A stretch of 64,000 bases of DNA from Xiheimicrobium sp052034585 (lineage in GTDB: Bacteria > Myxococcota > Myxococcia > Myxococcales > Myxococcaceae), in NCBI GenBank assembly GCA_052034585.1, contig JBPOIJ010000105.1, forward strand, positions 1 to 64,000, in the 5' to 3' direction. Numbering within the stretch: position 1 is the stretch's first letter; each line of letters opens with the position of its first letter. Under the pieces are notes generated by a model, which worked only from the letters and a program-made list of their open reading frames with translations, was not told where the DNA came from and did no database searches. The position numbers and the translations under genes are program-made. Positions 44,757 through 53,676 of this stretch are shown in pieces.

Positions 44757-45719
44757 GTGGGCACAGCCGGTCAGTTCGTCATCTCCCTCGACTTCGAGCT
44801 CCATTGGGGCGTGCGCGATCACACCTCGGTGGAGCAGTACCGCGAGAACCTGCTCGGAGTGCGCAGGGCGATCCCCGCGATGCTGGCGCGCTTCAAACAG
44901 CGAGAGCTTCACGTCACCTGGGCGACCGTTGGGCTGCTGTTTGCGAAGTCGCGTGACGAGGCGCTGGCGCGTGCTCCGGCGCGCCGGCCGGCCTACCGAG
45001 ACGTGGCGCTCGATCCGTATCGGGAACTCGAGCAGTGCGGCGCCACCGAGGCCGAGGACCCATTCCACTTCGCCGCGAGCCTGGTCGAGCAGATCGCGAA
45101 GACCCCGCACCAGGAACTCGCGACGCACACGTACTCTCACTACTACTGCCTCGAGGCGGGGCCGACGCTCGGCGACTTCGTGGCCGATCTCGACGCCGCG
45201 AAGGCGATCGGCGCGCCGTTCGGAGAGGTGACGAAGTCGATCGTCTTTCCGCGCAACCAGTACGACGACGCTCACCTCGAGGCCCTCGCCCGCCACGGGA
45301 CGCTCGCCTTTCGCGGCAACCCTGGAACCTGGTTCTGGAAGCCTGGTGCGAGCGACGAACAAACTCCGGCCAAGCGCGCGTTGCGGCTCATCGATTCGTA
45401 CGCGGGCCTGCCGAAGGTCGCGCGCGTGAAGCGGCATGCCTCGGGCCTCGTCGACGTTCCCGGCACTCGGTTCCTGCGTCCGTGGACGCCGTCGTTCGCG
45501 AAGCTCGAGCCGGTGAAGCGGCTGCGGCTCGAACAGGAAGTGCTCCACGCCGCGCGGAACGGCGGGCTGTTTCATCTCTGGTGGCATCCACACAACTTCG
45601 GGAAGCACCTCGAGCAGAACCTCGCGCTCCTCGACTCGGTGCTCGACGCCTTCGATCGCGCTCGCGCGGAGTACGGCATGCAGAGCCTCTCGATGCGAGA
45701 GGCCGCGGCGCTCGCCTGA
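44757..45719 (+). CDS. Polysaccharide deacetylase-family protein
   Basis: The 320-residue protein starts at GTG 44757. It has a NodB-type core: the metal Asp in SLDFELHWG, the HxxxH pair in ATHTYSHYY and KSIVFPRNQYDD. It probably removes acetyl groups from a surface polysaccharide or its intermediate. No signal peptide is seen, so it may act in the cytoplasm or be exported by another route. Confidence 0.9.
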   Translation: MGTAGQFVISLDFELHWGVRDHTSVEQYRENLLGVRRAIPAMLARFKQRELHVTWATVGLLFAKSRDEALARAPARRPAYRDVALDPYRELEQCGATEAEDPFHFAASLVEQIAKTPHQELATHTYSHYYCLEAGPTLGDFVADLDAAKAIGAPFGEVTKSIVFPRNQYDDAHLEALARHGTLAFRGNPGTWFWKPGASDEQTPAKRALRLIDSYAGLPKVARVKRHASGLVDVPGTRFLRPWTPSFAKLEPVKRLRLEQEVLHAARNGGLFHLWWHPHNFGKHLEQNLALLDSVLDAFDRARAEYGMQSLSMREAAALA

Positions 45720-45765
45720 CCGCCCCGTTGCTGCCTTCGCTGCGAGAACCTGTTAGCTCCGAACG

Positions 45766-46674
45766 ATGCTCGAGCTCCTGAACCGAGGCCTTCCCGACGT
45801 CGTGCGAACGCAGCTCAAGCGCTCGGCGACGTTGCGTCGCCTTCGGGAGCGCCACTCCGCGCGCCAACTCGCGAGCAGCTCGAAGCGCCTCGATCTGTGT
45901 GCTGCCCAGGTCGCCCATGTGCTTCACCTCGCGCGCGCACAGTCCAGATCCGTCGAGCTCAGGGACCGCGTCTGCGTCGAGCTTGGGGCGGGGTGGGTGT
46001 TGACGCATTCGCTCGTGCTTCACCTCCTCGGCGCGAAGCGAGTGATCGCGACCGATCTCGAAGCCCTCGCCGACCCCTCGACGCTCGCGCTCGCCATCAG
46101 AGGCTCGACGCTCTCGGTCGTGCGTGACGTGCTCTCGGCGTTCGACGACCACGATCGCATTCGCGCCCGCTTGGCAAAGCTCGCTGCCATCTCGAGCTTC
46201 AGCTTCGACACGCTCCGGTCGCTTGGCATCGAATACGTCGCTCCAGTCGATCTGGCGAAGCGCGCGGTCGGTGAGCCGTTCGACTTCGTCTACTCGAATT
46301 CGGTCCTCGAGCACGTCCCCACCGCGGACATCCCTCGGCTGCTGGGGCACCTCGCTCATGACCTGCGCGCCGGGGGCGCGATGATCCACAGCATTCACCT
46401 GGAAGATCACCGCGACATCGCCAACGATCCCTTCGCGTTCTTTTCCGAGCCAGCCGCCCGCTATGGCGCCGACGAACAGAGCCGCCGGGGCAACCGAGTT
46501 CGAGCGAGCGAGTGGCTCACGCTGGCCGAGGCCGCCGGCCTGTCCGTCACGCCGCTCTATCGCTGGAAGCGACTCGATCGCCCCACGCCGAGCGTCGACG
46601 CGTCCATCGCACACCTCGATCGCGACGACCTCGTCACGAGCCACGTCGGGCTGCTGTGCCAGAAACCGCGGTGA
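45766..46674 (+). CDS. SAM-dependent methyltransferase
   Basis: The 302-residue protein has a class I methyltransferase core (VCVELGAGWVLTHSLVLH, then YSNSVLEHVPTADIPRLL and GGAMIHSIHLEDH). An N-terminal helical stretch of about 70 residues precedes it. It lies between the deacetylase and a glycosyltransferase, so a methylation of a glycan is possible. The substrate is unknown. Confidence 0.87.
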   Translation: MLELLNRGLPDVVRTQLKRSATLRRLRERHSARQLASSSKRLDLCAAQVAHVLHLARAQSRSVELRDRVCVELGAGWVLTHSLVLHLLGAKRVIATDLEALADPSTLALAIRGSTLSVVRDVLSAFDDHDRIRARLAKLAAISSFSFDTLRSLGIEYVAPVDLAKRAVGEPFDFVYSNSVLEHVPTADIPRLLGHLAHDLRAGGAMIHSIHLEDHRDIANDPFAFFSEPAARYGADEQSRRGNRVRASEWLTLAEAAGLSVTPLYRWKRLDRPTPSVDASIAHLDRDDLVTSHVGLLCQKPR

Positions 46675-46706
46675 GCGGCCAATCGGGGTCCTTCGGAGAA
46701 GCACGC

Positions 46707-47828
46707 ATGCGAGTGATGTTGGTCATCAACAACATGGGCCGAGGCGGCGCCGAGATTCAGGTGCGCGATCTCGCGATCCAGTTTGCCCAACGCGGACATC
46801 GGGTGTGCGTCGTGGTGTTGATGACTTTCGAGGAATTTGCCGACGAGCTGGAGGCCGCTGGCGTCGAGACGGTCGCCCTCGGCCTCTCGAAGGGCAAGGC
46901 AACTCCGGCTGCCCTCTGGGGACTCGTCTCGGCCGTGCGGAGCTTCAAGCCTGACGTCGTTCACTCCCACATGTTTGCCTCGGGAATGGCCGTGCGCGCT
47001 GCAGCTCCGCTTCTCCGCGCGCTGCGCTCGAGGCCTGCCCTCGTGCACACCGTCCACATCGCGTTCGAGGCGCGCCGCCGGTACGCGGCGTATCGGCTCA
47101 CGAACCGCTTCTGCGATCTCTTCACCTGCGTGAGCGAGGAGGCGCTCAAGAACCATGGCGCCGGCGGCGCGGTCCCCACTGGAACCGGTCTCGTCGTTCG
47201 GAACGGCGTGAGCCTCACCAAGTTCAAGCAGCAGACGACGACGTCACAGGAGGACGCGCGTCGTCTGCTCGGGCTCCCTGCGGGCATTCTCTGGCTGGCG
47301 GTTGGCTCGTTTCGCGATGAGCAGAAGGACTACAGCACCATGTTGCGAGCCCTCGCTGCAGCGCCTGCCGCGGGGAACCTGCTCATCGCTGGAGTGGGCA
47401 AGCTGCTCGAGGAGAAGCGCACCGAGGCCGACCGTCTGGGCATTTCGAGCCGCGTCTCCTTCTTGGGCCTCCGCAGTGACGTCGACACGCTCATGCAGGC
47501 CGCCGATGCGTACGTGATGTCCTCCGCGTGGGAAGGGCTCCCGGTCGTCCTGATCGAAGCGGCCGCCAGCGGTCTGCCCATCGTGTGCACTGACGTGGGC
47601 GCGAATGCCGAGGTCGTCGGAGGCATCGGCGTGCTCGTCCCACCTGGCGAGCCGCGAGCACTTGGTGAGGCCCTCGGGCGAGTGGCATCACTCGAGCGGT
47701 CCGCACGCGCCGAGCTGGGCCGTCAGTTTCGAGCGCGCGCGATCGAACGGTTCGACCTCGCAGCCGTCACCACCGAGTGGGAGCGCCTCTATCAACGGGC
47801 GGTTCAGACCGTGTCAGAGTCGAGGTAG
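46707..47828 (+). CDS. GT4-family glycosyltransferase
   Basis: ATG 46707 has a nearby purine-rich site (CGGAGAAGC); the longer frame from 46512 is overlap with the methyltransferase. The 373-residue protein shows MLVINNMGRGGAEIQVRDLA, PDVVHSHMFASGMAVR and the donor-binding AWEGLPVVLIEAAASGLP. It probably builds the surface glycan. It overlaps the convergent GNAT gene by 25 bases. Confidence 0.92.
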   Translation: MRVMLVINNMGRGGAEIQVRDLAIQFAQRGHRVCVVVLMTFEEFADELEAAGVETVALGLSKGKATPAALWGLVSAVRSFKPDVVHSHMFASGMAVRAAAPLLRALRSRPALVHTVHIAFEARRRYAAYRLTNRFCDLFTCVSEEALKNHGAGGAVPTGTGLVVRNGVSLTKFKQQTTTSQEDARRLLGLPAGILWLAVGSFRDEQKDYSTMLRALAAAPAAGNLLIAGVGKLLEEKRTEADRLGISSRVSFLGLRSDVDTLMQAADAYVMSSAWEGLPVVLIEAAASGLPIVCTDVGANAEVVGGIGVLVPPGEPRALGEALGRVASLERSARAELGRQFRARAIERFDLAAVTTEWERLYQRAVQTVSESR

Positions 47829-48871
47829 CTCAGGTACCAATTTCGCCGGTTGCCGAGGTTCGCCTCGGGGGGCGCTGCCAGCGGCCGGACACCGCAGTGG
47901 AGCTCGATGGGACGCACGCGCTCAGGGAGCGTCCAGAAGCCGTTCTTCGCATATGCACGACGATTGGGTGAGTGATCGAGGCACCAGGCGAGCACCGCCT
48001 CTGCTCCCTCCCCGGCCATCTCGGCGACCGCTTCCTGCAGGAGCCGCTCTCCAACCTCGACTCGGCCGGGCTCGTGCAGCAACTCGAGCACGTAGCCAAT
48101 TCGCCCTCCGTGTTTGTCCTGCACGTCGAAGGCGCAGAACGCGACGAGCTGCGAGTTCTCGTACAGCCCGAGAACGCGGTACTTCTGATCGGGTTTGGCG
48201 AGGAGCCTCCACGTCAGGTAGCGCGCGTCTCGCTGCACGGCGGCTCCGATTCCCTGCGCGAAGCGCTCCCAGAGCGCGTCACTGTTCGCATCGAACTTCG
48301 TCAGCGGCCGCACCTCCTGCGCGCGTGGGAGTCGAACTCGTCTGAGGTCGCCCAGAGGAATCGGTGGCGCCTTGGCCGCCAGCGCCGCGAGCGGCTTCAC
48401 CCGCCGAAGAAAGTAGTTCGCACGCAGCGGGCGCACGAGGAAGGGGACCGGATCGAGCCGCGACCACCCGAGCTTGCGGAAGAAGCCGGGCGCCGAGCTG
48501 CCGTTCGGGAAACCGTAGACCCACGCGACGCCGTCGCGCTCGCAACGACCGAACACGTTCTGCGCCATCTTCACGAAGAGGCCCCGCCCGCGGAAGTCGA
48601 CGTCGGTGAGCGTGTCGAGCGACTGCGTTCCCAGCACGACGGCCCCGTTGAGCCGCACGTACACTGGCATCACCGAGTAGATCGCCGCCGCTCGCCCCTC
48701 TTCCCCAACCGGGACCGCAAAGTCGACGAAGAGCTTGCCGGTCGGGTTGTCGAGGTATTGCCACTTCAGGTGCTTGAGCGTCCTGGGCGACCCGTTTCGC
48801 TCGAAGGTGGCTTTGAAGAGCCCCAGGTCGCGCTCGGTCGGCTCCATCGCACGAAAGCTCACGTCAGCCAT
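47804..48871 (-). CDS. GNAT-family acyltransferase, polysaccharide-cluster type
   Basis: ATG 48871 (MADVSFRAMEPTERD) gives 355 residues. The N-terminal GNAT fold has DFRGRGLFVKMAQNVF and WVYGFPNGSSAPGFFRKLGW, and a second GNAT-like half follows. It shares layout with the GNAT at 33881-34822, so the two are probably paralogues. Its substrate is unknown; its neighbours are glycosyltransferases. Confidence 0.85.
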   Translation of the reverse strand: MADVSFRAMEPTERDLGLFKATFERNGSPRTLKHLKWQYLDNPTGKLFVDFAVPVGEEGRAAAIYSVMPVYVRLNGAVVLGTQSLDTLTDVDFRGRGLFVKMAQNVFGRCERDGVAWVYGFPNGSSAPGFFRKLGWSRLDPVPFLVRPLRANYFLRRVKPLAALAAKAPPIPLGDLRRVRLPRAQEVRPLTKFDANSDALWERFAQGIGAAVQRDARYLTWRLLAKPDQKYRVLGLYENSQLVAFCAFDVQDKHGGRIGYVLELLHEPGRVEVGERLLQEAVAEMAGEGAEAVLAWCLDHSPNRRAYAKNGFWTLPERVRPIELHCGVRPLAAPPEANLGNRRNWYLSYLDSDTV

Positions 48872-48922
48872 GGCGCCACCCTCTCCAAGTTGGGACGCGG
48901 CCACAAGCCCTTTGGGTCGTCG

Positions 48923-50047
48923 TCATCGCGTACTCACCGAACGCACGAACTCGACCAAGCTGGTCACTTTCGCGTCCCACGTCAGCACCCGCGCAGCGAA
49001 GGCGCGCATCTCGTCGGAGACCTGCTCACGCGCGACGGTCCGCGCGAAGTCGATCACCACGTTCAAGTCGATCGGCTCGTCGGTGTTGGGGACCCGCAGC
49101 ACCCAGGGGAGGTGGCCCCGCAGGTCGACGTCGTCATAGCCGATGACCAGCGGCAGCCCTCTCGCGACGTACTCACGCGTCTTGAGCACGCACCCTTGGG
49201 AGAGCCCGTTTCGGAACATGGCGAGGCTGCTGAAGGCGACCGAGGCCCTCCTGAAGCACTCGTCGAGCTGCACGCCGGAGAGGAGCCCGTGGTACTCGAT
49301 CGTCGCGTTCGTGAGGACGTCTCTCGAACCGGGAGGTCGTGAGGTCGCGCCCACCATGTCGAGATGAAGCGCGGTCGACCCCCGGTACCGCGCGACGCTC
49401 GCGATCAGCCGGTCGGTCCCGTGCCATGGGGCGTGTGAGCCGGCGATGAAGAGCAGTCGGAGCCGTGCTCCGTCGAACGGTACCGCGCGCGTGAAGGCCA
49501 CTCGCTCGACGTCGATGCCGTTGGCGATCGTCGAGGCAGGCAGCGCCTTGCCGCTGCGACGAACCTCGTAGTCTCGAATCTCGTCGGTGACTCCGACGAC
49601 CCCAGCGACCCGTCTCAAGATCCGCTGCCCGTTGAACCACTCGAGACCGGCGCGGCTCAACGACTTGAGCGTTCGCCCACCGCTGAGAATCTCGGCGATC
49701 TCCTTGGTGTGGTGGACGGTGACGATCGGGCGGGTGCACCGCCTCAGGAGCGCGAGCGGGTCGAGATCGACGCCGCCGGGGTAGCGAAGAACGATGGCGT
49801 CATAGTCGTCGAGTGCGTCGACGCTCGCGAGGACGCGCCCTTTGACGAGGGAGCCGAAGCGCCGGAGCACCCAGGACGCTGGCGCTTCCACCGTGACGCC
49901 TCGCTGAGGCTCGGCTTCGCCGATGATCCAGGAGTCCAGCCGAAGGCCTTGGCGCTCGGCGGCAGCCACCTGACCGCTGATCGACTTCGCGACGCCGGTC
50001 ATCTTCCCCACCTGGAGGTTGACGAAGGCGAGCCGACCGTTGGTCAC
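48923..50047 (-). CDS. Glycosyltransferase (GT4-like)
   Basis: GTG 50047 overlaps the stop of the 2-epimerase gene (GTGA); the longer frame to 51169 is a shadow of that gene. The 374-residue product has a GT-B appearance: RPIVTVHHTKEIAEIL, IANGIDVERV, LLFIAGSHAPWHGTDRLI and the late domain YVARGLPLVIGYDDVDL. It probably transfers a sugar made by the coupled epimerase. Confidence 0.82.
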   Translation of the reverse strand: MTNGRLAFVNLQVGKMTGVAKSISGQVAAAERQGLRLDSWIIGEAEPQRGVTVEAPASWVLRRFGSLVKGRVLASVDALDDYDAIVLRYPGGVDLDPLALLRRCTRPIVTVHHTKEIAEILSGGRTLKSLSRAGLEWFNGQRILRRVAGVVGVTDEIRDYEVRRSGKALPASTIANGIDVERVAFTRAVPFDGARLRLLFIAGSHAPWHGTDRLIASVARYRGSTALHLDMVGATSRPPGSRDVLTNATIEYHGLLSGVQLDECFRRASVAFSSLAMFRNGLSQGCVLKTREYVARGLPLVIGYDDVDLRGHLPWVLRVPNTDEPIDLNVVIDFARTVAREQVSDEMRAFAARVLTWDAKVTSLVEFVRSVSTR

Positions 50048-51120
50048 GTCAGCGCTCGCTCGAGGATCCCGACGATGGTGGCCGCAGCCTCTCCGGTGCC
50101 GTAGTCCGGGATCTCGTGGCGAGCGCGGTCTTGGGTCGCCTCGGCGAGGCCGCGCTCGAGGAGCTGCCGATCTCGAGGATCGGCCAAGGTGTTCCACCCG
50201 GCCTCGACCGTCTCGACCCACTCCGTTTCGGTGCGGAGCGTGAGACAGGGGGTTCGTTGAAAGTAGGCTTCCTTTTGCACCCCGCCCGAGTCGGTCACGA
50301 TCAGCCGGGCGTTTGCTTCGAGCCAGGTCATGTCGACGAGGCCGACTGGGTCGAGCACGGTCAACCTCGAGGTCGAGATTCCAGCCGTGGTGAGCGCCTT
50401 CTTCGTTCGAGGGTGGAGCGGAAGCAGCACGTCGACCCGAGCCGCGAGCTGCTCGAGCGCCCAGACGACGTTGCCCAGCCGCGCGGGATCGTCGGTGTTC
50501 TCGGCGCGGTGAATGGTCGCCAGCACGAACGACTTCGGGGCCCTGGTGCCGGCAAACGTCGAGTGGGTCCTCGCGCGCTCGGCGACCTGCTTCGCGACGT
50601 CGTGCATCACGTCGCCGACCATCGACACCCCTCGCTCGATTCCCTCGCGCGCGAGGTGTTGAACGGCCACGCGGGTGGGGCAGAAGAGCCAGCGCGAGAG
50701 GTGGTCGGTGACGACCCGATTGAGCTCCTCGGGCATCGCTCGGTTGAACGACCGCAGGCCGGCCTCGACATGGGCGACTGGGAGCTGGAGCTTCGCGGCT
50801 GCGAGGGCGCCGGCGAGGGTCGAGTTCGTATCTCCATACACGAGCACCGCGTCTGGGCGGTCGGCGAGCAAGACCTCCTCGATTCGCTTGAGCATCTCGC
50901 CCGTCATCGCTCCGTGTGCCCCGCTGCCCACGTTGAGGTGATGGCGGGGAGCCGGAATGTCGAGCTCGCGGAAGAAGACGTCGGACAGGTCGGGGTCGTA
51001 GTGCTGGCCGGTGTGAACGAGTGACTCCGAGAACCCACCGTGGCGCCGGAACGCCCATGAGAGCGCCGCCGCTTTGATGAACTGGGGCCGCGCCCCGACG
51101 ATGGTGGTGATCTTCCTCAC
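50044..51120 (-). CDS. wecB: UDP-N-acetylglucosamine 2-epimerase family (WecB/WbpI)
   Basis: GTG 51120 (VRKITTIVGARPQFIKAAAL) gives 358 residues, normal for the family. Catalytic segments are present: YGDTNSTLAG, HVEAGLRSFNRAMPEELNR, TIHRAENTD and TDSGGVQKEA. WecB makes UDP-ManNAc; the close relative WbpI epimerises UDP-GlcNAc3NAcA. Divergent wbpD and wbpE homologues favour the WbpI role here, but sequence alone does not separate them. Confidence 0.93.
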   Translation of the reverse strand: MRKITTIVGARPQFIKAAALSWAFRRHGGFSESLVHTGQHYDPDLSDVFFRELDIPAPRHHLNVGSGAHGAMTGEMLKRIEEVLLADRPDAVLVYGDTNSTLAGALAAAKLQLPVAHVEAGLRSFNRAMPEELNRVVTDHLSRWLFCPTRVAVQHLAREGIERGVSMVGDVMHDVAKQVAERARTHSTFAGTRAPKSFVLATIHRAENTDDPARLGNVVWALEQLAARVDVLLPLHPRTKKALTTAGISTSRLTVLDPVGLVDMTWLEANARLIVTDSGGVQKEAYFQRTPCLTLRTETEWVETVEAGWNTLADPRDRQLLERGLAEATQDRARHEIPDYGTGEAAATIVGILERALT

Positions 51121-51272
51121 GCGCCTCTCTGAGTGGTCTGCAGATACCGAATCGTTCGATCGATTGCACGACCGGTTCGGGCTTGATGCACCTCGGACCA
51201 TCCTCTACACGAGCGGTGAATGACAGCGATGCTCGCGGGCACCCACACTCTCCATTTCAGGATGTTCGAGCC

Positions 51273-51905
51273 ATGACTGACGGCTGGTACGCACACCCCT
51301 CGGCGATCGTCGACGCGCCCGTGACCATCGGCGCAGGCACCAAGATCTGGCACTTCTGCCACGTCATGCCGAACGTCGAGATCGGAGAGCGCTGCTCCTT
51401 TGGGCAGAACGTCTTCATCGGCTCCGGCGTGAAGATCGGCACCAACGTCAAGGTGCAGAACAACGTCTCGCTCTACGAGGGCGTCGAGCTCGAGGACGAC
51501 GTCTTCTGTGGGCCCTCCTGCGTCTTCACCAACGTGGTGAACCCGCGCTCCGAGATCGTTCGACGTGGAGCGGGCTTCTACGCGAAGACGATCGTGCGCC
51601 ACGGTGCTTCGATCGGCGCCAACGCCACCATCGTCTGCGGCAGCACCATCGGCCGCTTCGCCTTCATCGCCGCCGGAGCGGTCGTCGCCAAGCAAGAGGT
51701 GCCTGACTACGCGATGATGATGGGGGTCCCTGCCCGACGAAAGGGCTGGGTCAGCCGTCACGGGCACCCGCTCCCCAAGCCCGACGCCTCCGGAGTGTCG
51801 ACCTGCCCCGAGAGCGGCTGGCGCTACCAAGAGACCTCGCCCGGCGTGCTGCGGTGCCTCGATTGGCCCGAAGACAAGCCGCTCGCCAAGGAGCCGAAGC
51901 CATGA
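51273..51905 (+). CDS. wbpD: UDP-GlcNAc3NA N-acetyltransferase (WbpD/WlbB-like)
   Basis: ATG 51273 (MTDGWYAHPSAIVDAPVTIG) gives 210 residues; the frame from 51183 is upstream sequence. It is a left-handed beta-helix hexapeptide enzyme, closely like WbpD: HPSAIVDAPVTIGAGTKIWHFCHVM, SFGQNVFIG, VQNNVSLYEGVELEDDVFCGPS and NVVNPRSEI. A C-terminal extension with one Cys pair (CPESGWRYQETSPGVLRC) is present. It acetylates the 3-amino group made by the next gene's product. The stop overlaps wbpE (ATGA). Confidence 0.92.
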   Translation: MTDGWYAHPSAIVDAPVTIGAGTKIWHFCHVMPNVEIGERCSFGQNVFIGSGVKIGTNVKVQNNVSLYEGVELEDDVFCGPSCVFTNVVNPRSEIVRRGAGFYAKTIVRHGASIGANATIVCGSTIGRFAFIAAGAVVAKQEVPDYAMMMGVPARRKGWVSRHGHPLPKPDASGVSTCPESGWRYQETSPGVLRCLDWPEDKPLAKEPKP

Positions 51906-53050
51906 AGGTGCCGTTGCTCGACCTCAAGGCTCAGTACGAGACGATTCGTCCCGACATCGACGCCGCCATTCGTCGGGTCGTCGAGAGCCAGCACTTCATT
52001 CTCGGGCCCGAGGTCGAGGCGTTCGAGAAGGAGGTCGCTGCGTACTCGAACACCGCGCACGCCGTGGGGCTCTCGTCTGGCACCGACGCGATCCTCGCTG
52101 GGCTCATGGCGCTCGGGGTCGGACCGGGCGACGAGATCGTCACCAGCCCCAACACCTTCATCGCGACCGCGTCGTCGATCGCCCGCTTGGGCGCGCGCGC
52201 GATCTTCGTCGACGTCGACCCGGTCTCGTACAACCTCGACCCGAAGAAGCTCGAAGCGGCGATCACTCCGCGAACCAAGGTGATCATGCCGGTGCACCTC
52301 TTCGGCCAGCTCGCCGAGATGGACACCATCATGGCCATCGCCAACGCCCGGAAGATCCCCGTCATCGAAGATGGCGCCCAGGCGATCGGCGCGGCGTGGA
52401 AGGGCACCCGCTGCGGAGGCTTCGGCGTGCTCGGGTGCCTGAGCTTCTTTCCGTCGAAGAACCTCGGCGCGTTCGGAGATGCCGGAGCGATCGTGCTCAA
52501 CGACGAGGCGCTCGCCAAGCGCCTCAAGCTGCTGCGCGCGCAGGGGCAGGAGCCGAAGTACTTCTCGAAGATCGTCGGTGGCAACTTCCGGCTCGACGCG
52601 ATCCAGGCGGCGATCCTCCGCGCGAAGCTCCCGCACCTCGATGCCTGGACGGCCGCGCGGCAGAAGAACGCCGCGACCTACCGTCGCCTCTTCGCCGCAG
52701 CCGGAGTCGATCTCTCGGCGGTTCGACCCTCGAAGGAACACCCGGTGACGTTGCCGAAGGAGTCACCGCACGCGCGCCACATCTACAACCAGTTCTGTGT
52801 GCGCTCGCTCCAGCGTGACGGCCTGCGTGCCTTCCTCAACGATCGCGGCATCGGGTCCGAGGTCTACTACCCGCAGCCCATGCACCTGCAGGCGTGCTTC
52901 ACGGCGTGGGGTCACAAGAAGGGCGACTTCCCGGAAGCCGAGGCCGCGGCTGACGAGTCACTCGCGATCCCCATCTACCCGGAGCTGACCGAGGAGATGC
53001 AGCGCACCGTCGTCGACGCGGTGCTCGCGTTTCACCGGGGAGCGAAGTGA
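51902..53050 (+). CDS. wbpE: UDP-3-amino-sugar aminotransferase (WbpE/WlbC-like)
   Basis: The 382-residue DegT/DnrJ/StrS enzyme has KVPLLDLKAQYETIRPDI, FILGPEVEAFE, IEDGAQAIGA and the PLP lysine in SFFPSKNLGAFGDAGAI (Lys 186). It transfers an amino group to the 3-keto UDP-glucuronic acid derivative. It sits between wbpD and hisH2 with four-base overlaps on both sides, as expected for the diamino-uronate pathway. Confidence 0.93.
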   Translation: MKVPLLDLKAQYETIRPDIDAAIRRVVESQHFILGPEVEAFEKEVAAYSNTAHAVGLSSGTDAILAGLMALGVGPGDEIVTSPNTFIATASSIARLGARAIFVDVDPVSYNLDPKKLEAAITPRTKVIMPVHLFGQLAEMDTIMAIANARKIPVIEDGAQAIGAAWKGTRCGGFGVLGCLSFFPSKNLGAFGDAGAIVLNDEALAKRLKLLRAQGQEPKYFSKIVGGNFRLDAIQAAILRAKLPHLDAWTAARQKNAATYRRLFAAAGVDLSAVRPSKEHPVTLPKESPHARHIYNQFCVRSLQRDGLRAFLNDRGIGSEVYYPQPMHLQACFTAWGHKKGDFPEAEAAADESLAIPIYPELTEEMQRTVVDAVLAFHRGAK

Positions 53051-53676
53051 GCAAGGTCGTCACGATCGTCGACTACGGGCTCGGGAACCTGGGCTCGGTG
53101 GCGAACATGCTGCGCAAGCTGGGCGTCAGCTCGGTGCGCGCATCCACCCCCGATGAGCTGAAGTCGGCGAGCGCGCTCATTCTCCCCGGCGTCGGGCACT
53201 TCGACACCGGCATGGGGAACCTCCGCGCGCGTGGGCTCGAAGCGCCGCTGAACGAGCTCGTGCTCGAGAAGAAGGTGCCCGTGTTGGGCATCTGCCTGGG
53301 CGTCCAGCTGCTCACTCGCGGGAGCGAGGAAGGCAGCGCGAAGGGCCTCGGGTGGATCGCCGCCGACGTGAAGCGCTTCAAGTTCGCCGAGGGCGTGAAG
53401 CTGCCAGTGCCGCACATGGGGTGGAACGAGATCGAGACGACCGATCAGGTGCTGTTCAAGGGTCACCAGCCGGGGGAGACCCGCTACTACTTCGTGCACT
53501 CGTTCCATCTCGTCTGTGACGACGCCTCTGACGTTGCCGCGTCTGCGACGTATGGCTACCGCTTCACCGCGGCGATTCGACGGGGGAACATCATGGGCGC
53601 CCAGTTCCACCCCGAGAAGAGCCACAAGCACGGCATGGCCATGCTGAAGAACTTCGTCGATGGCTTCGTCCCCTGA
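53047..53676 (+). CDS. hisH: Glutaminase subunit HisH2 of sugar amidation
   Basis: The 209-residue class I glutaminase has the nucleophile Cys 83 in GICLGVQLL and the His/Glu pair in QFHPEKS (His 188, Glu 190). By sequence it is of the HisH family. Because it sits in the wbp-like operon and a WbuZ-like HisF and WbpG are encoded nearby, it more likely supplies ammonia for sugar amidation than for histidine synthesis. GTG 53047 overlaps the wbpE stop. Confidence 0.9.
   Translation: MSKVVTIVDYGLGNLGSVANMLRKLGVSSVRASTPDELKSASALILPGVGHFDTGMGNLRARGLEAPLNELVLEKKVPVLGICLGVQLLTRGSEEGSAKGLGWIAADVKRFKFAEGVKLPVPHMGWNEIETTDQVLFKGHQPGETRYYFVHSFHLVCDDASDVAASATYGYRFTAAIRRGNIMGAQFHPEKSHKHGMAMLKNFVDGFVP

Noticed and set aside
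51121..51272. Short palindromes (TCGATCGA and a CCGAA/TTCGG pair) between wecB and wbpD
   Set aside because: The arms are only four to eight bases; in GC-rich DNA this is within chance.
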